Assembly (NCBI RefSeq): GCF_000807275.1
Contig: NZ_CP009056.1
Span: 1,303,192 to 1,367,191, forward strand
Direction: 5' to 3'
DNA: 64,000 nucleotides
From: Frischella perrara
GTDB lineage: Bacteria > Pseudomonadota > Gammaproteobacteria > Enterobacterales > Orbaceae
Shown here: positions 35,850-46,814 of the stretch, in pieces
Position numbering within the stretch: position 1 is the stretch's first letter
How the letters are laid out: each line of letters starts with the position of its first letter
Program-made: the position numbers and the translations under genes
Notes under the pieces: generated by a model
Seen by the model: the letters and a program-made list of their open reading frames with translations, nothing else
What the model was told of the DNA's origin: nothing
The model's database searches: none

Positions 35850-37904
35850 ATGAATAGTGAAAATTTATATTTTCAGAAAGAAATAAGTTGGTTAGCTTTT
35901 AATGAAAGAGTATTACAAGAAGCCGCAGATCCAAGTAATCCATTAATTGAGCGTGTTCGATTTTTGGGTATTTATTCAAATAATCTTGATGAATTTTACA
36001 AAGTCCAATTTGCCAATTTAAAACGATATGTTTTAATTGAACAAGAAAAAGGCAATGCTTCTAATGCTAAGAATACGCTTAAATTAGTACATCAAAAAGT
36101 TATTCAAGCTGAGTTGAAATTCGAAACACTTTATAACGAATTACTTTTAGAAATGGCTAGAAATCAGATATTTCTAATCAATGAAAGACAACTCACATCT
36201 AATCAAGAAGAATGGATTAAGAAATTTTATAAACAAAATCTGCGACAGTATATCAATCCTATTTTACTTGATAGTCATACAGAATTGATCCAGTTTCTAA
36301 AAGATGATCATTCCTATCTTGGTGTTGAAATCATTAATAATAATGAAATTAAATATGCATTATTGGAATTACCTACTGATAAAATTTCACGTTTTGTCTT
36401 ACTTCCATCAGATAGTGCTTCAAAAAATAAATCTATTATTTTCTTAGATAATATTTTACGTTACTGCTTACCAGATATTTTTAAGATTTTCTTTGATGCT
36501 ACTGAATTCAATGCCTATTCTATCAAAATCAATCGCGATGCTGAATATGAGCTAAGTAGTGAAATGGATAGCTTATTGGAACTCATGTCTCAAGGATTAA
36601 AGCAACGTGTAACTGCTCAACCTGTAAGGTTTATCTATCAAAAAGATATGCCTAAAGCGCTCATGGAGTTATTGTTAACGAAATTAAAGCTAACTGAAAA
36701 TGATGCAATGCAAGGTGGCCGTTATCCTAATCTTAAAGACTTAATGAGTTTTCCATATATTGGTCGAACGAATTTATTAAATAAAGTACTACCGAATTTG
36801 ACATATAAACGATTTAAACAATTTCGTAATACCTTTGATACGATACGCGATCGAGATATTCTATTGTATTATCCTTATTATTCATTTGGTCATGTTTTGG
36901 AAATTATGCGTCAAGCTTCGTTTGATCCGAACGTGACGCATATAAGAATTAACATTTATCGTGTAGCTAAAGATTCTCGGTTTGTCCAAGCTGCTATTAA
37001 TGCTGCCAATAATGGGAAAAAAGTAACAGTTGTAGTGGAATTACAAGCACGTTTTGATGAAGAAACGAATATCCATTGGGCTAAAACACTCATGAGTTCA
37101 GGTGTTAAAGTCATTTACTCCCAACCAAGACTAAAGATTCATGCTAAATTGTTCCTAATTGAACGTAAAGAAAATGAACGTATTACTCGTTATGCGCATA
37201 TTGGCTCCGGTAATTTTAATGAAAAAACAGCCAAAGTTTATACTGATTTCTCTTTATTAACAGCCGATCCAATGATTACCGAAGAAGTTAAAAAAGTATT
37301 TAACTTTATTGAAAATCCATTTAAACCAGTTACATTCCATTATCTTTTAGTCTCCCCGCAAAATACACGTATGCGATTTATGGAATTGGTACAACGAGAA
37401 ATTAATAATGCAAAATCCGGTAAACCGAGTGGTATTTATTTAAAACTCAATGCTATTACCGATAAAGAAATGATTAATAAACTATATGAAGCGTCTACAG
37501 CCGGTGTAAAAATTAGATTGATTATTCGTGGCATGTGCATACTTAAACCGCAGATTCCAAATTTAAGTGAAAATATTTTTGTGACTAGTATCGTCGATCG
37601 TTTTTTAGAGCATGCGAGAGTTTATATATTCGAAAATAATGGATTAAAAGATACTTATATCTCTTCAGCAGATTGGATGCCAAGAAACATTGATAACCGC
37701 GTTGAAGTGGGAGTAAAGATTTTAGATACAGGTATAAAAAAAATAATCCGAGATATATTCACAATCCAATCTAATGACAATGTTAAAGCTAGGATTATTG
37801 ATCAAGACTTAAAAAATAATTACGTTCAACGCGGTAATAAGAAAAAGATAAGATCACAGATTGCTATTTATGATTATTTAAATCGTTTAGAAAATGATAA
37901 ATAA
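35850..37904 (+). CDS. ppk: Polyphosphate kinase 1
   Basis: Makes inorganic polyphosphate from ATP, membrane-associated. The 684 residues match PPK1. The N-terminal domain has [21 protein letters not shown] and [16 protein letters not shown]. The head domain contributes the [11 protein letters not shown]-like region. The phosphohistidine is His431 in the [13 protein letters not shown] segment, equivalent to E. coli His435. The C-terminal domain carries a second PLD-like half. Upstream of ppx by 15 bp, forming a ppk-ppx operon as in E. coli. No clear Pho box was found. The ribosome-binding site before the ATG is weak. Confidence 0.96.
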   Translation: MNSENLYFQKEISWLAFNERVLQEAADPSNPLIERVRFLGIYSNNLDEFYKVQFANLKRYVLIEQEKGNASNAKNTLKLVHQKVIQAELKFETLYNELLLEMARNQIFLINERQLTSNQEEWIKKFYKQNLRQYINPILLDSHTELIQFLKDDHSYLGVEIINNNEIKYALLELPTDKISRFVLLPSDSASKNKSIIFLDNILRYCLPDIFKIFFDATEFNAYSIKINRDAEYELSSEMDSLLELMSQGLKQRVTAQPVRFIYQKDMPKALMELLLTKLKLTENDAMQGGRYPNLKDLMSFPYIGRTNLLNKVLPNLTYKRFKQFRNTFDTIRDRDILLYYPYYSFGHVLEIMRQASFDPNVTHIRINIYRVAKDSRFVQAAINAANNGKKVTVVVELQARFDEETNIHWAKTLMSSGVKVIYSQPRLKIHAKLFLIERKENERITRYAHIGSGNFNEKTAKVYTDFSLLTADPMITEEVKKVFNFIENPFKPVTFHYLLVSPQNTRMRFMELVQREINNAKSGKPSGIYLKLNAITDKEMINKLYEASTAGVKIRLIIRGMCILKPQIPNLSENIFVTSIVDRFLEHARVYIFENNGLKDTYISSADWMPRNIDNRVEVGVKILDTGIKKIIRDIFTIQSNDNVKARIIDQDLKNNYVQRGNKKKIRSQIAIYDYLNRLENDK

Positions 37905-37919
37905 CGATTGAGGGTGCAA

Positions 37920-39467
37920 ATGCATACGAATAAGCCAGATTTTAATGAATATGCGGTTATCGATTTAGGATCCAATAGTTTCCATATGATTATTGCGAAA
38001 AAGATCGATAATTCTCTCCAAATAATCTATAAAAATAAACAACAGGTTCAATTAGCTTCAGGCTTAGATAAATATTATCATCTTAGCCAAGAAAGCATCC
38101 AACGTGCAATAAACAGCTTAGCCTTATTTGCCGAGCGTTTGAAAGATTTTCCTATTTCACATGTTAAAGTTGTGGGAACTTTTACATTGCGTGTTGCTAA
38201 AAATAGACTTGAATTTCTAAAAGCAGCAAGTCTTGTTTTCCCCTTCCCTATTGAGATCGTTTCTGGTCAAGAAGAAGCGCGATTAATTTATTTGGGAGCT
38301 ATTAATAGTGAATCGGTCAAACAATCTGATGTTAAATTTATTATTGATGTTGGCGGAGGATCGACAGAAATAGCTATTGGCAAAGATCAAATACCAGCCT
38401 TTGTTGAAAGTCGTCCAATGGGCTGCGTTACTTATGCCAAACGTTTTTTCCCAAATCAAGTTATTACAAAACAATATTTTGAACGGGCGAAATTGGCTGC
38501 TGAACAACAAGTTGAGAAATTTACACAATCAGTGAAAAGTAAGAATATTACGATTGCTTTTGGTTCTTCTGGCACAATTAAAAGTATTTATAAAATCTTA
38601 CTCGACCTTGGCGTTACTGATGGAATTATAACCCTCAAACGGTTAGAAGATTTAGTATCTTATGTTCTTGAATTTAAGTGCTTTGATGACATTGATTTCC
38701 CATCATTATCTAATGATCGTAAACTAATTTTCGTAAGTGGATTAGCGATATTCTACGGTGTATTTAGTGCATTTGGTTTACAGGAACTACACTATACCCA
38801 CAGTGCTTTAAGAGAAGGTGTTTTATATGAAATTACTGGTCACAAAAGTACACAAGATATTTGCGAGAAAACGGTTGGTTTTCTAATTAAACACTATAAC
38901 ATTGATAAACTTCATGCTGGTAAAACCGTCGATATTGTAAAATGGTTATTTTCGCAATGGAAAATGTCAGCGAATATAATTATTGACGAAAAGTTAGAAT
39001 CACTACTCTATTGGTCGGCATGGTTACATGAAATTGGTTTAAGTATCAATTTCTCAAATATTCACAAACATTCAGCCTATATTTTGAAAAATTGTAATAT
39101 GCCTGGTTTCAATGAAGAGCAGCAATTTTTGCTGTCTACTCTAGTTCGCTATCATCGCAAAGGATTTATGGTTGAAAACATTCCTAATTTTAGTTTGTTT
39201 GAACAAAAACAGGTTCTGGTTTTACTACAAATACTAAGGCTTGCCGTTTTAATTAATAATCAACGTAGTGCGACACTTAATGAAAAAGTATTTAAGTTGA
39301 GAATTGTAGATGATAACATTTTTCATGTGGAATTATATATTGAAAATAACTTTGCCAAAACAAATGGCTTGATACTGCTTGATTTAGAACAAGAACAAAT
39401 TTATTGGCAAGAAAATAAACATTGGCAATTGGATATTCGAATAAATGAAGCTGGTCAAATATGGTAA
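37920..39467 (+). CDS. ppx: Exopolyphosphatase Ppx (Ppx/GppA family)
   Basis: Degrades polyphosphate from its ends, releasing phosphate; the relative GppA hydrolyses pppGpp. The 515 residues match Ppx in length. Actin-like ATPase-fold motifs are AVIDLGSNSFHM near the N-terminus, GTFTLRVAKNR, SGQEEARLIY, and IDVGGGSTE followed by GCVTYAKRFF. The C-terminal HD-like domain is from about 310. I chose the ATG at 37920 with GAGGGTG upstream; a TTG is in frame four codons before. The next gene, an hns homologue, starts 7 bases before the ppx stop, so the three genes ppk-ppx-hns are likely one transcript. Confidence 0.93.
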   Translation: MHTNKPDFNEYAVIDLGSNSFHMIIAKKIDNSLQIIYKNKQQVQLASGLDKYYHLSQESIQRAINSLALFAERLKDFPISHVKVVGTFTLRVAKNRLEFLKAASLVFPFPIEIVSGQEEARLIYLGAINSESVKQSDVKFIIDVGGGSTEIAIGKDQIPAFVESRPMGCVTYAKRFFPNQVITKQYFERAKLAAEQQVEKFTQSVKSKNITIAFGSSGTIKSIYKILLDLGVTDGIITLKRLEDLVSYVLEFKCFDDIDFPSLSNDRKLIFVSGLAIFYGVFSAFGLQELHYTHSALREGVLYEITGHKSTQDICEKTVGFLIKHYNIDKLHAGKTVDIVKWLFSQWKMSANIIIDEKLESLLYWSAWLHEIGLSINFSNIHKHSAYILKNCNMPGFNEEQQFLLSTLVRYHRKGFMVENIPNFSLFEQKQVLVLLQILRLAVLINNQRSATLNEKVFKLRIVDDNIFHVELYIENNFAKTNGLILLDLEQEQIYWQENKHWQLDIRINEAGQIW

Positions 39468-39874
39468 AAAAGATTTTAATTTCTAATAATATTCGGAATA
39501 TAAGAGCACAAACCAAAAATTTATCACTTGAACTTTTGGAAGAGATACATCAAAAATTAGGCCTAGTAATCGAAGAACGGCGTAAGATTAATGAGCAAGC
39601 TCAAGAAGATATCAATAACTATAATAAAAAAATAGCGACATATTTACAATTAATTAAGAAAGATGGCATAGAAATTAATGATTTGCTGAAAAAAGCTGAC
39701 TTCCCAACTTTCAAGCGACTACGAAAATCTCGAGCAATCCGCCCACCAAAATATAAATACTATGATCAAAATGGTGATTTAAAAACTTGGACTGGGCAAG
39801 GAAGAATGCCCAAACCAATACGACAAGCTTTAAATGCTAATAAAAAAAAATCATTAGAAGATTTTCTTATTTAA
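39461..39874 (+). CDS. hns: H-NS family nucleoid-associated protein
   Basis: Histone-like silencer of A+T-rich and horizontally acquired DNA. The 137 residues equal E. coli H-NS in length. The N-terminal coiled-coil oligomerisation region (1-65) has NNIRNIRAQTKNLSLELLEEI and EERRKINEQAQED. A basic linker runs to about 95 (FKRLRKSRAIRPP). The DNA-binding domain reads KYYDQNGDLKTWTGQGRMP, with the minor-groove loop GQGR at 112-115, and ends KSLEDFLI. Its ATG lies in the last codons of ppx (7-base overlap), so it is translationally coupled to ppx. StpA is an alternative name; the sequence does not separate the two. Confidence 0.93.
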   Translation: MVKKILISNNIRNIRAQTKNLSLELLEEIHQKLGLVIEERRKINEQAQEDINNYNKKIATYLQLIKKDGIEINDLLKKADFPTFKRLRKSRAIRPPKYKYYDQNGDLKTWTGQGRMPKPIRQALNANKKKSLEDFLI

Positions 39875-39906
39875 CACTGCCCTCTTCTAACATCGTTAAC
39901 GTTTAT

Positions 39907-41142
39907 CTAATACCCATTTAATATTTTTACTGGATCGATTTTACATGCTCGACGGGCTGGGTAATAGCTGGCAATCAATGTAAGTATAACGGAAGTACAA
40001 AATACGATTAGAATATCTATCATATGAATTTCTGTAGGAATGAAATCAATAAAATAGATATGGCTATTAAGTAATTGATGACCAATTAAATACTCAATAC
40101 ATTTTACAATATTAGATAACTGATCAGTTATCAAAACACCTAATACAATGCCAAAAATACTACCAATTAGACCGGCTATAATCCCATAATAGATAAAAGT
40201 TTGGCTGATTAGACGATTTGTTGCGCCTAAGGTTTTTAAAATTGCTATCTCACGCTGCTTATCCTTCACCGCAATAACTAATGTTGAAACAATACTAAAG
40301 CAGGCAACACCAATAACAATTATCATAGCTAAGTACATAATTTGCCTAATCATTTGTATATCATGATACATAAAACCATAGTTACTTTGCCAACTAACTA
40401 CATAAATGGGTTGAAAATAACTTAGCTTTGTCCGTTGAATAATTTCACTGGCATGATAGAGATCGTTAACATTTACTTGAATACCTGTGACAGTGTCACC
40501 TATTCCTAAATAATTCTGTGCATCTGATAAGGGTATTATTGCTAAATCATTACCTAAATTACCACTAAAATCCATTAAGCCCGCTATTTGTAATCGGATT
40601 CGCTTAGGTTGCTTTAATTTCTTTTGTGAATCCGAAATAGGAATTAACAGCGTAATCCAATCCCCGGCAGTGACAGACAGTGATTTTGCTAATCCGGTGC
40701 CGATTAATATACCTTTATTATTCGATTTAAAGTCATTCCATCGGTTATCTAAAATATATTGTGGTAAACGGCTCATTCTAGCTTGTTGGTCAATATCAAT
40801 TCCCTGTATTTGTATTGCTTTTAATTTATTACCATTTTCTAATAAACCGGTAAAGCGAACAAAAGGTGTTGCTGCTGTGATATCTGGATTTTTTTCAATT
40901 TGTGATTTAAGTTGACGCCAATGAGATATTTGTCCCTCTGGTACATAGAATTCACCATGCGGAATAACCGATAAAACACGATTATGTAATTCTTTTTCAA
41001 ATCCATTCATAGCACTCAAACCAATTATTAGCGCAGCAATACCAATGGCTATACTAAGAGTTGAAAGTATCGAAATGAAAGATAACATACCACTTTGACG
41101 ACGACCTTTTCTAAATCTTCTTGCCATAGTTAACGATAACAT
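39907..41142 (-). CDS. lolE: Lipoprotein-releasing system permease LolE
   Basis: Inner-membrane subunit of LolCDE, the ABC extractor that hands outer-membrane lipoproteins to LolA. The 411 residues have four membrane helices with a large periplasmic MacB-like domain after the first. LolE-like marks are GRRQSGMLSFISILSTLSIAIG, VGLSAMNGFEKELHNR, SVIPHGEFY, the MYHDIQMIRQIMYLAM segment and YPARRACKIDPVKIL at the end. Last gene of lolC-lolD-lolE, 1 base after lolD. A GTGAC-N3-GTCAC palindrome at 40487-40499 lies inside the coding region (DTVT codons). Confidence 0.94.
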   Translation of the reverse strand: MLSLTMARRFRKGRRQSGMLSFISILSTLSIAIGIAALIIGLSAMNGFEKELHNRVLSVIPHGEFYVPEGQISHWRQLKSQIEKNPDITAATPFVRFTGLLENGNKLKAIQIQGIDIDQQARMSRLPQYILDNRWNDFKSNNKGILIGTGLAKSLSVTAGDWITLLIPISDSQKKLKQPKRIRLQIAGLMDFSGNLGNDLAIIPLSDAQNYLGIGDTVTGIQVNVNDLYHASEIIQRTKLSYFQPIYVVSWQSNYGFMYHDIQMIRQIMYLAMIIVIGVACFSIVSTLVIAVKDKQREIAILKTLGATNRLISQTFIYYGIIAGLIGSIFGIVLGVLITDQLSNIVKCIEYLIGHQLLNSHIYFIDFIPTEIHMIDILIVFCTSVILTLIASYYPARRACKIDPVKILNGY

Positions 41143-41143
41143 A

Positions 41144-41860
41144 TTACGATCCTTGATGATTTATTGGTTTTAACGTGCCTGATGTCATCACATATTGGTA
41201 TTTCATCTTTTGGGCTAATGTTAAGTCATGCGTAACAACTAAAAAAGCCGTTCCATGTTTTTGGTTAAGATTGATTAATAATTCAAAGATCGACTCAGCC
41301 GTATTCTGATCTAAATTACCAGTAGGTTCATCCGCCATTACGATTGAAGGATTATTTATCAATGCCCTACCAATTGCTATACGTTGCCGTTCACCTCCGG
41401 ATAATTCAGAAGGTCGATGTTTTGCTCTATGAAGTAGATTTATTGACTCAAGCATTTCATATGCATGTTCATATGATTGTTTATGATTAATACCTGCTAT
41501 CATTAATGGCATCGCTATATTTTCTAATGCGTTAAAGTCAGATAGCAAATGATGAAATTGATAAACAAAACCAATTTCTTTATTACGTAAATTTGCTTTT
41601 TGCGATTCTGATAATTGTGAAATAGATTGAGAATTAAATAATATATCACCCGATGAAGCGGTATCTAAGCCTCCTAGAAGATGTAATAAAGTACTCTTAC
41701 CTGAACCTGAACTGCCAATTATCGCATTCATAGTTTTAGGCATAATATTGAAATTAATTGATCTTAATACTTCAGTGCTAACCTTACCTTCTTGGTAACT
41801 TTTACATAGGTCAATCGTTTTAATAAGTGGTTTACTTTCCATAGTATATTCATTATTCAT
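41144..41860 (-). CDS. lolD: Lipoprotein-releasing system ATPase LolD
   Basis: Cytoplasmic ATPase of LolCDE, 238 residues. Walker [10 protein letters not shown] (49-57), Q-loop region [15 protein letters not shown], signature LSGGERQR, Walker B IVMADEP with TGNLD, and H-loop VTHD are all present. The FHHLLPEF-like LolD motif is conserved (FHHLLSDF). The ATG at 41860 overlaps the lolC stop by 8 bases; a second ATG six codons in (41842) is possible. Coupled translation of all three subunits is implied by the overlaps. Confidence 0.95.
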   Translation of the reverse strand: MNNEYTMESKPLIKTIDLCKSYQEGKVSTEVLRSINFNIMPKTMNAIIGSSGSGKSTLLHLLGGLDTASSGDILFNSQSISQLSESQKANLRNKEIGFVYQFHHLLSDFNALENIAMPLMIAGINHKQSYEHAYEMLESINLLHRAKHRPSELSGGERQRIAIGRALINNPSIVMADEPTGNLDQNTAESIFELLINLNQKHGTAFLVVTHDLTLAQKMKYQYVMTSGTLKPINHQGS

Positions 41861-43043
41861 AACGTAATGCCTCTGCTGGTTGAGTACTGGCCGCTCGATA
41901 AGCGGGATAAAGAGTTGACAAAATTGATAATAATAACAATGAAATAAAGACTATTATAACTTGTTTTGAATCAACTATGGAAGGTAAAGGGATACCAGAA
42001 AAAGTTAAATTAAATTTGGCTAAACTCAATGCGAAAATCAGTCCAATTGAACATCCAATCAACGATCCTATAATACCTGAACTGGCACCTTGGATAATAA
42101 AAATCAGCATGGTTTTAAAACGGTTTAAACCTTGAGTTTTTAAAATTGCAATTTCTGTTTGTTTTTCCATAACAAGCAAGCTTAATGAAGTAATTATATT
42201 AAATGCGGCAACAATAACGATAAGACTAATTAATAAAGCCATAACATTCTTTTCCATTCGTATGGCTTGAAATAATTCACCTCGTTTATCGCGCCAATCG
42301 TTAAATTGTAATTGTTTACTCAATGGTTGTGCCACAATAGACTGTATATTTAATGGATTGTCTAAAGTTAATCGCCAACTTGTAATCGTATCAGATGGAT
42401 AACGCATTAATTTTGCTGCATCGTTGATATTTAGATAAATGATTGATTGATCAATATCGTGATTAACAGAAAATATACCTGCAACTTCAAAAAGTCTTTG
42501 GCTTGGGATTTTGCCTACAGGTGTTATTTGGCTAGCATCAGTTACCATTAAACGTAATTTATCACCAACGCCAACATTAAGTTTGCTAGCTAGATAATCG
42601 CCAATAATAATTTTATACTCATTCGGTTTAAGATCTGATAAATTACCCAAATAAATATACGAAGTGATAGGATCAAATTCGTTTGGATCCACCCCTACTA
42701 TTGTACTCATCGTAATATTGTTTGGACTTTGAATAATCACATCACCAGTAATTAATGGTGTAATATGCTTAATATGGTCATTATTAGGAACCACTGTTTT
42801 TGGATAATCTATGAAATTTAAACGATGTGTTTGAGTCGTTATTTGAGCTTGCGGAATAAATTGTAGAATATTTTTTTGCATCTCATTTTCAAATCCATTC
42901 ATAACTGACATAATAACGATTAAACCAAATGAGCCTAACATAATGCCAATCATTGATAACCAAGAGACAAAACGACCAAAGCTATCTGATTTTCTACTGT
43001 AGGCATAGCGTAGACCGATAAAGAACGGCAAAGGATAAAACAT
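41853..43043 (-). CDS. lolC: Lipoprotein-releasing system permease LolC
   Basis: Permease subunit that contacts LolA through its periplasmic hook. The 396 residues match Lol[21 protein letters not shown] at the start, [11 protein letters not shown], the [14 protein letters not shown] segment, [35 protein letters not shown] and [18 protein letters not shown] at the end. First gene of the operon and divergent from mfd. Keeping separate LolC and LolE (not the single LolF of some gammaproteobacteria) agrees with an enteric-like lineage. Confidence 0.95.
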   Translation of the reverse strand: MFYPLPFFIGLRYAYSRKSDSFGRFVSWLSMIGIMLGSFGLIVIMSVMNGFENEMQKNILQFIPQAQITTQTHRLNFIDYPKTVVPNNDHIKHITPLITGDVIIQSPNNITMSTIVGVDPNEFDPITSYIYLGNLSDLKPNEYKIIIGDYLASKLNVGVGDKLRLMVTDASQITPVGKIPSQRLFEVAGIFSVNHDIDQSIIYLNINDAAKLMRYPSDTITSWRLTLDNPLNIQSIVAQPLSKQLQFNDWRDKRGELFQAIRMEKNVMALLISLIVIVAAFNIITSLSLLVMEKQTEIAILKTQGLNRFKTMLIFIIQGASSGIIGSLIGCSIGLIFALSLAKFNLTFSGIPLPSIVDSKQVIIVFISLLLLSILSTLYPAYRAASTQPAEALRYE

Positions 43044-43349
43044 AGTGAATTCTCGAAATAATCTTAAGAATAGCTAATTTGATTAAATGTCGCATTAATA
43101 ATTCCATGATAACGGCTATTAGTGATGAAGACAAGTTATTGCGACAATGACTAATGCGGCTCAATTAGCGTAAATAATAATAATTTGCTAAATAATACTT
43201 AGCTTTACTATTTGTAGGTTAATAAATAGTTAGCTTTGAATATTTTGAAAAATACTAAAGTAAAATAAGTAAGATAATAAAATCTGTTTTTTTCTTACAT
43301 TTCGGTATAATTAAACACATAATATTTTATGTAATTTTATAATTTATCT
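43044..43349. promoter_or_regulatory. Divergent lolC / mfd promoter region
   Basis: About 300 bp between two divergent genes. A TATAAT box at 43306-43311, about 39 bp before the mfd ATG, is a likely mfd -10, though no good -35 is seen. No open frame or RNA gene. Confidence 0.5.
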
Positions 43350-46300
43350 ATGTCTGATATAAAACTACCCACAAAAGCTGGCACGGTATTGGAATATGGT
43401 CAGTTAATCGGTTCTTCCTTAGCATTATTTTGTGCGCAGGTATTAGCTCAACATCAGGGAACCATTGTAATTATTACAGATGACATGCAACAAACAACAC
43501 GCTTGCATGAGGAATTAAAGCAATATACTTCCTATCCAACCCTATTATTTCCAGATTGGGAAACTCTACCCTATGACAGCTTCTCTCCGCACCAAGATAT
43601 CATATCTGAACGGTTATCAACGCTTCATCAATTGCCTCAATTGACTCAAGGCGTATTAATTCTACCTATTAATACCCTGATGCAGAAAGTTTGTCCTATT
43701 TCCTATTTGAATGGGCATGTTTTTATTATGCAAAAAGGGCAAATTTTATCTCGCGAAAATCTAAGATTACAATTGGAAAATGCTAGTTATCGACATGTAA
43801 GTCAAGTCATGGAGCATGGAGAATATGCAACCAGAGGGGCATTATTCGATATTTTCCCTATGGGAAGTGATGTTCCTTATCGTATTGATTTCTTTGATAA
43901 TGAAGTTGATAGTATCCGTATTTTTGATGTTGAGACACAACGAACTTTAGACGAAATTAATCAAATTCAATTATTGCCTGCCCATGAGTTTCCTTTTGAT
44001 AAATCAGCAATAGAATTGTTTCGTTCCCAATGGCGTGAAAATTTTCCCGTACGCTTAGAATCAGAAAGTCTTTATCAACAAGTATCAAAAAATATTCTTC
44101 CCACCGGTATTGAGTATTGGCAGCGACTTTTTTTTAATGAACCACTCATCCCTTTATTTGATTACTTACCTGAAAATACGTTATTAATATCAACAAAGAA
44201 TATCCATAATCATGCTGAAAAATTTTGGTTAGATATACAGGCTCAATACGAAAGTCGTAATGTGGATCCAATGCGTCCCCTACTTCAACCAAAGGATATT
44301 TGGTTAAATACCAATGAAACCTTTGCTTTATTTAAGCGCTATCCCCGAATATCTATTAGTCAAGAAAACTTAATGACTAAAAACGCGGTAAACATGCACT
44401 TTACCGAATTACCCGATTTAGCAATCCAAATTCAACAAAAAGAGCCCTATTTATTATTCAAACAATTTATTAATAACTTTGAAGGAAATATTATATTTTC
44501 AGTCGAATCTGAAGGCCGTCGTGAAGCCCTGCAAGATATATTGAGACGTATTCAAATTTTTCCTACTTTCATTAAAAAAATAGATGATATTCAAGTAGAT
44601 TCAGTTAATCAGTTTTATTTAATGATAGGGGCAAGTGAAAAAGGGTTTATCGATCAAACAAATCACTTTGCCATCATAACTGAAAACGAGTTATTAGGTA
44701 GACGAATCATTCGTCGACGAAAAGAAACTAAGCAAACAATAAATACAGACGCTTTAATCGGTAGTTTAGCTGAATTGACGCCGGGTAAACCCGTAGTTCA
44801 TTTAGAGCATGGTATTGGTCGTTATGCAGGATTAACCACTCTAGAAGCAGGTGGCGTTACAGCTGAATATTTAATATTAATTTATGCAAATGATACCAAA
44901 CTCTATGTTCCTGTTTCCTCATTAAACTTGATCAGTCGTTATTCTGGTGGGAATGAAGAAAATGCACCACTCAATAAATTAGGTACCGATGCTTGGAGTA
45001 AGGCACGTCTAAAAGCTGCCGAAAAAGTACGTGATGTTGCTGCAGAATTATTGGACATTTATGCGCAACGTGAATCTAAACCAGGATTTGCATTTAAACA
45101 AGATCGTGAACAGTATGAATTATTTTGTCAAAGTTTTCCCTATCAAGAAACGGATGATCAATTAAATGCTATTGGTGCTGTGATTGGTGATATGTGCGCT
45201 CCATATGCAATGGATAGATTGGTTTGTGGTGATGTAGGTTTTGGCAAAACTGAAGTGGCCATGCGGGCTGCTTTTTTAGCCGTCATTAACCATAAACAAG
45301 TCGCAGTTTTAGTTCCAACAACGCTACTAGCTCAGCAACATTATGAGAATTTTTGTGATCGTTTTGCAAATTGGCCTATCAGAATTGAATCATTATCACG
45401 CTTTAAAACAGCCAAACAACAACAACAGGTTATACAAGCATTAGAAGATGGCAAAGTTGACATCGTTATTGGTACTCATAAATTGCTACAAGCTGACGTC
45501 AAATGGCATGATTTAGGTTTATTAATTATTGATGAAGAACATCGGTTTGGCGTTAGACAGAAAGAACGAATTAAAGCTATGCGCGCTAATGTTGATATTT
45601 TAACATTAACCGCTACACCTATTCCAAGAACTTTAAATATGGCAATGAGTGGTATGCGTGATTTATCGATCATCGCCACTGCACCCGCTAGAAGATTAGC
45701 TGTAAAAACCTTTGTTAGAGAATATGATAATTATGTAATTCGAGAAGCCATCTTACGTGAGATATTACGTGGCGGTCAGGTTTATTATTTGCATAATGAT
45801 GTGGCGGATATTGAAAATCGGCGTGATAAATTACAGGAGCTTATTCCTGAAGCAAGGATTGCTATCGGTCACGGTCAAATGCATGAAAGAGAATTAGAAC
45901 GTGTAATGAATGACTTTCATCACCAGCGCTATAATTTATTAATTTGTACAACAATTATTGAAACGGGAATAGATATTCCTAATGCTAATACAATTATTAT
46001 TGAACGGGCTGATAAATTTGGGCTAGCACAATTACATCAATTACGTGGACGAGTTGGACGCTCCTACCATCAAGCATATGCTTATTTATTAACTCCCCCA
46101 CCAAAAGCATTAACGAAAGAAGCAAAAATGCGATTAGATGCGATCGCTTCATTAGAAGATTTAGGAGCAGGTTTTGCTTTAGCTACTCATGATCTCGAAA
46201 TACGCGGTGCTGGAGAGCTATTAGGTGAAGATCAAAGTGGTCAAATTGAATCAATCGGATTTAATTTATATATTGAATTACTTGATGAGGCAGTAAAATC

Positions 46301-46793
46301 TCTCAAATCAGGGAAAGAACCGTCGCTAGATACATTACTTAACAATCAGCAAACTGAAATCGAACTTAGATTACCGGCGTTAATTCCTGATGATTTTATT
46401 CCAGATGTAAACGCTCGTTTATCTTTATATAAACGAATAGCATCAATTGATGATCTTAATCAATTAACTGATATCAAAATAGAAATGATAGATCGCTTTG
46501 GTAAATTACCTGATCCGGTTTTATTTTTATTAGAATTGACTAAACTCCGTTATATTGCTCAACAACTTGGAATTAAGAAAATAGAATTAACTAAAAAAGG
46601 AGGTTACATAGAATTTAGTGAAGCGAATCAAGTATCGGTAGATTATCTTATTAGCCTAATCCAGAAAGACCCTAGAAGTTATCGTTTGGATGGTCAAAAT
46701 AGACTTAAATTATTAAGAATGGAACTTCAAGGACAACAACGAATTGACTATCTTATGAATTTATTAGAACAATTTGCATTGAATAAAGAATAA
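43350..46793 (+). CDS. mfd: Transcription-repair coupling factor Mfd
   Basis: Large translocase that removes RNA polymerase stalled at DNA damage and recruits UvrA. The 1147 residues are the E. coli length (1148). The UvrB-like N-terminal region (1-~340) holds the UvrA-binding surface. An RNAP-interacting domain follows (about 470-545, with GKPVVHLEHGIGRYAGL at its start). The RecG-like motor has Walker A GDVGFGKT (627-634) and DEEH (728-731), with motif VI QLRGRVGR. The C-terminal TRCF domain is complete. It precedes a DUF945 gene by 21 bp on the same strand. Confidence 0.97.
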   Translation: MSDIKLPTKAGTVLEYGQLIGSSLALFCAQVLAQHQGTIVIITDDMQQTTRLHEELKQYTSYPTLLFPDWETLPYDSFSPHQDIISERLSTLHQLPQLTQGVLILPINTLMQKVCPISYLNGHVFIMQKGQILSRENLRLQLENASYRHVSQVMEHGEYATRGALFDIFPMGSDVPYRIDFFDNEVDSIRIFDVETQRTLDEINQIQLLPAHEFPFDKSAIELFRSQWRENFPVRLESESLYQQVSKNILPTGIEYWQRLFFNEPLIPLFDYLPENTLLISTKNIHNHAEKFWLDIQAQYESRNVDPMRPLLQPKDIWLNTNETFALFKRYPRISISQENLMTKNAVNMHFTELPDLAIQIQQKEPYLLFKQFINNFEGNIIFSVESEGRREALQDILRRIQIFPTFIKKIDDIQVDSVNQFYLMIGASEKGFIDQTNHFAIITENELLGRRIIRRRKETKQTINTDALIGSLAELTPGKPVVHLEHGIGRYAGLTTLEAGGVTAEYLILIYANDTKLYVPVSSLNLISRYSGGNEENAPLNKLGTDAWSKARLKAAEKVRDVAAELLDIYAQRESKPGFAFKQDREQYELFCQSFPYQETDDQLNAIGAVIGDMCAPYAMDRLVCGDVGFGKTEVAMRAAFLAVINHKQVAVLVPTTLLAQQHYENFCDRFANWPIRIESLSRFKTAKQQQQVIQALEDGKVDIVIGTHKLLQADVKWHDLGLLIIDEEHRFGVRQKERIKAMRANVDILTLTATPIPRTLNMAMSGMRDLSIIATAPARRLAVKTFVREYDNYVIREAILREILRGGQVYYLHNDVADIENRRDKLQELIPEARIAIGHGQMHERELERVMNDFHHQRYNLLICTTIIETGIDIPNANTIIIERADKFGLAQLHQLRGRVGRSYHQAYAYLLTPPPKALTKEAKMRLDAIASLEDLGAGFALATHDLEIRGAGELLGEDQSGQIESIGFNLYIELLDEAVKSLKSGKEPSLDTLLNNQQTEIELRLPALIPDDFIPDVNARLSLYKRIASIDDLNQLTDIKIEMIDRFGKLPDPVLFLLELTKLRYIAQQLGIKKIELTKKGGYIEFSEANQVSVDYLISLIQKDPRSYRLDGQNRLKLLRMELQGQQRIDYLMNLLEQFALNKE

Positions 46794-46814
46794 ACCAAAA
46801 GAGGAAATAAATTA

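Noticed and set aside
35850-35877. Ppk begins MNSENLYFQ, which contains the ENLYFQ sequence known as a viral protease site.
   Set aside because: Homologues have similar residues here (EKLYIEKELSW in E. coli), the next residue is Lys, and there is no such protease; it is coincidence.
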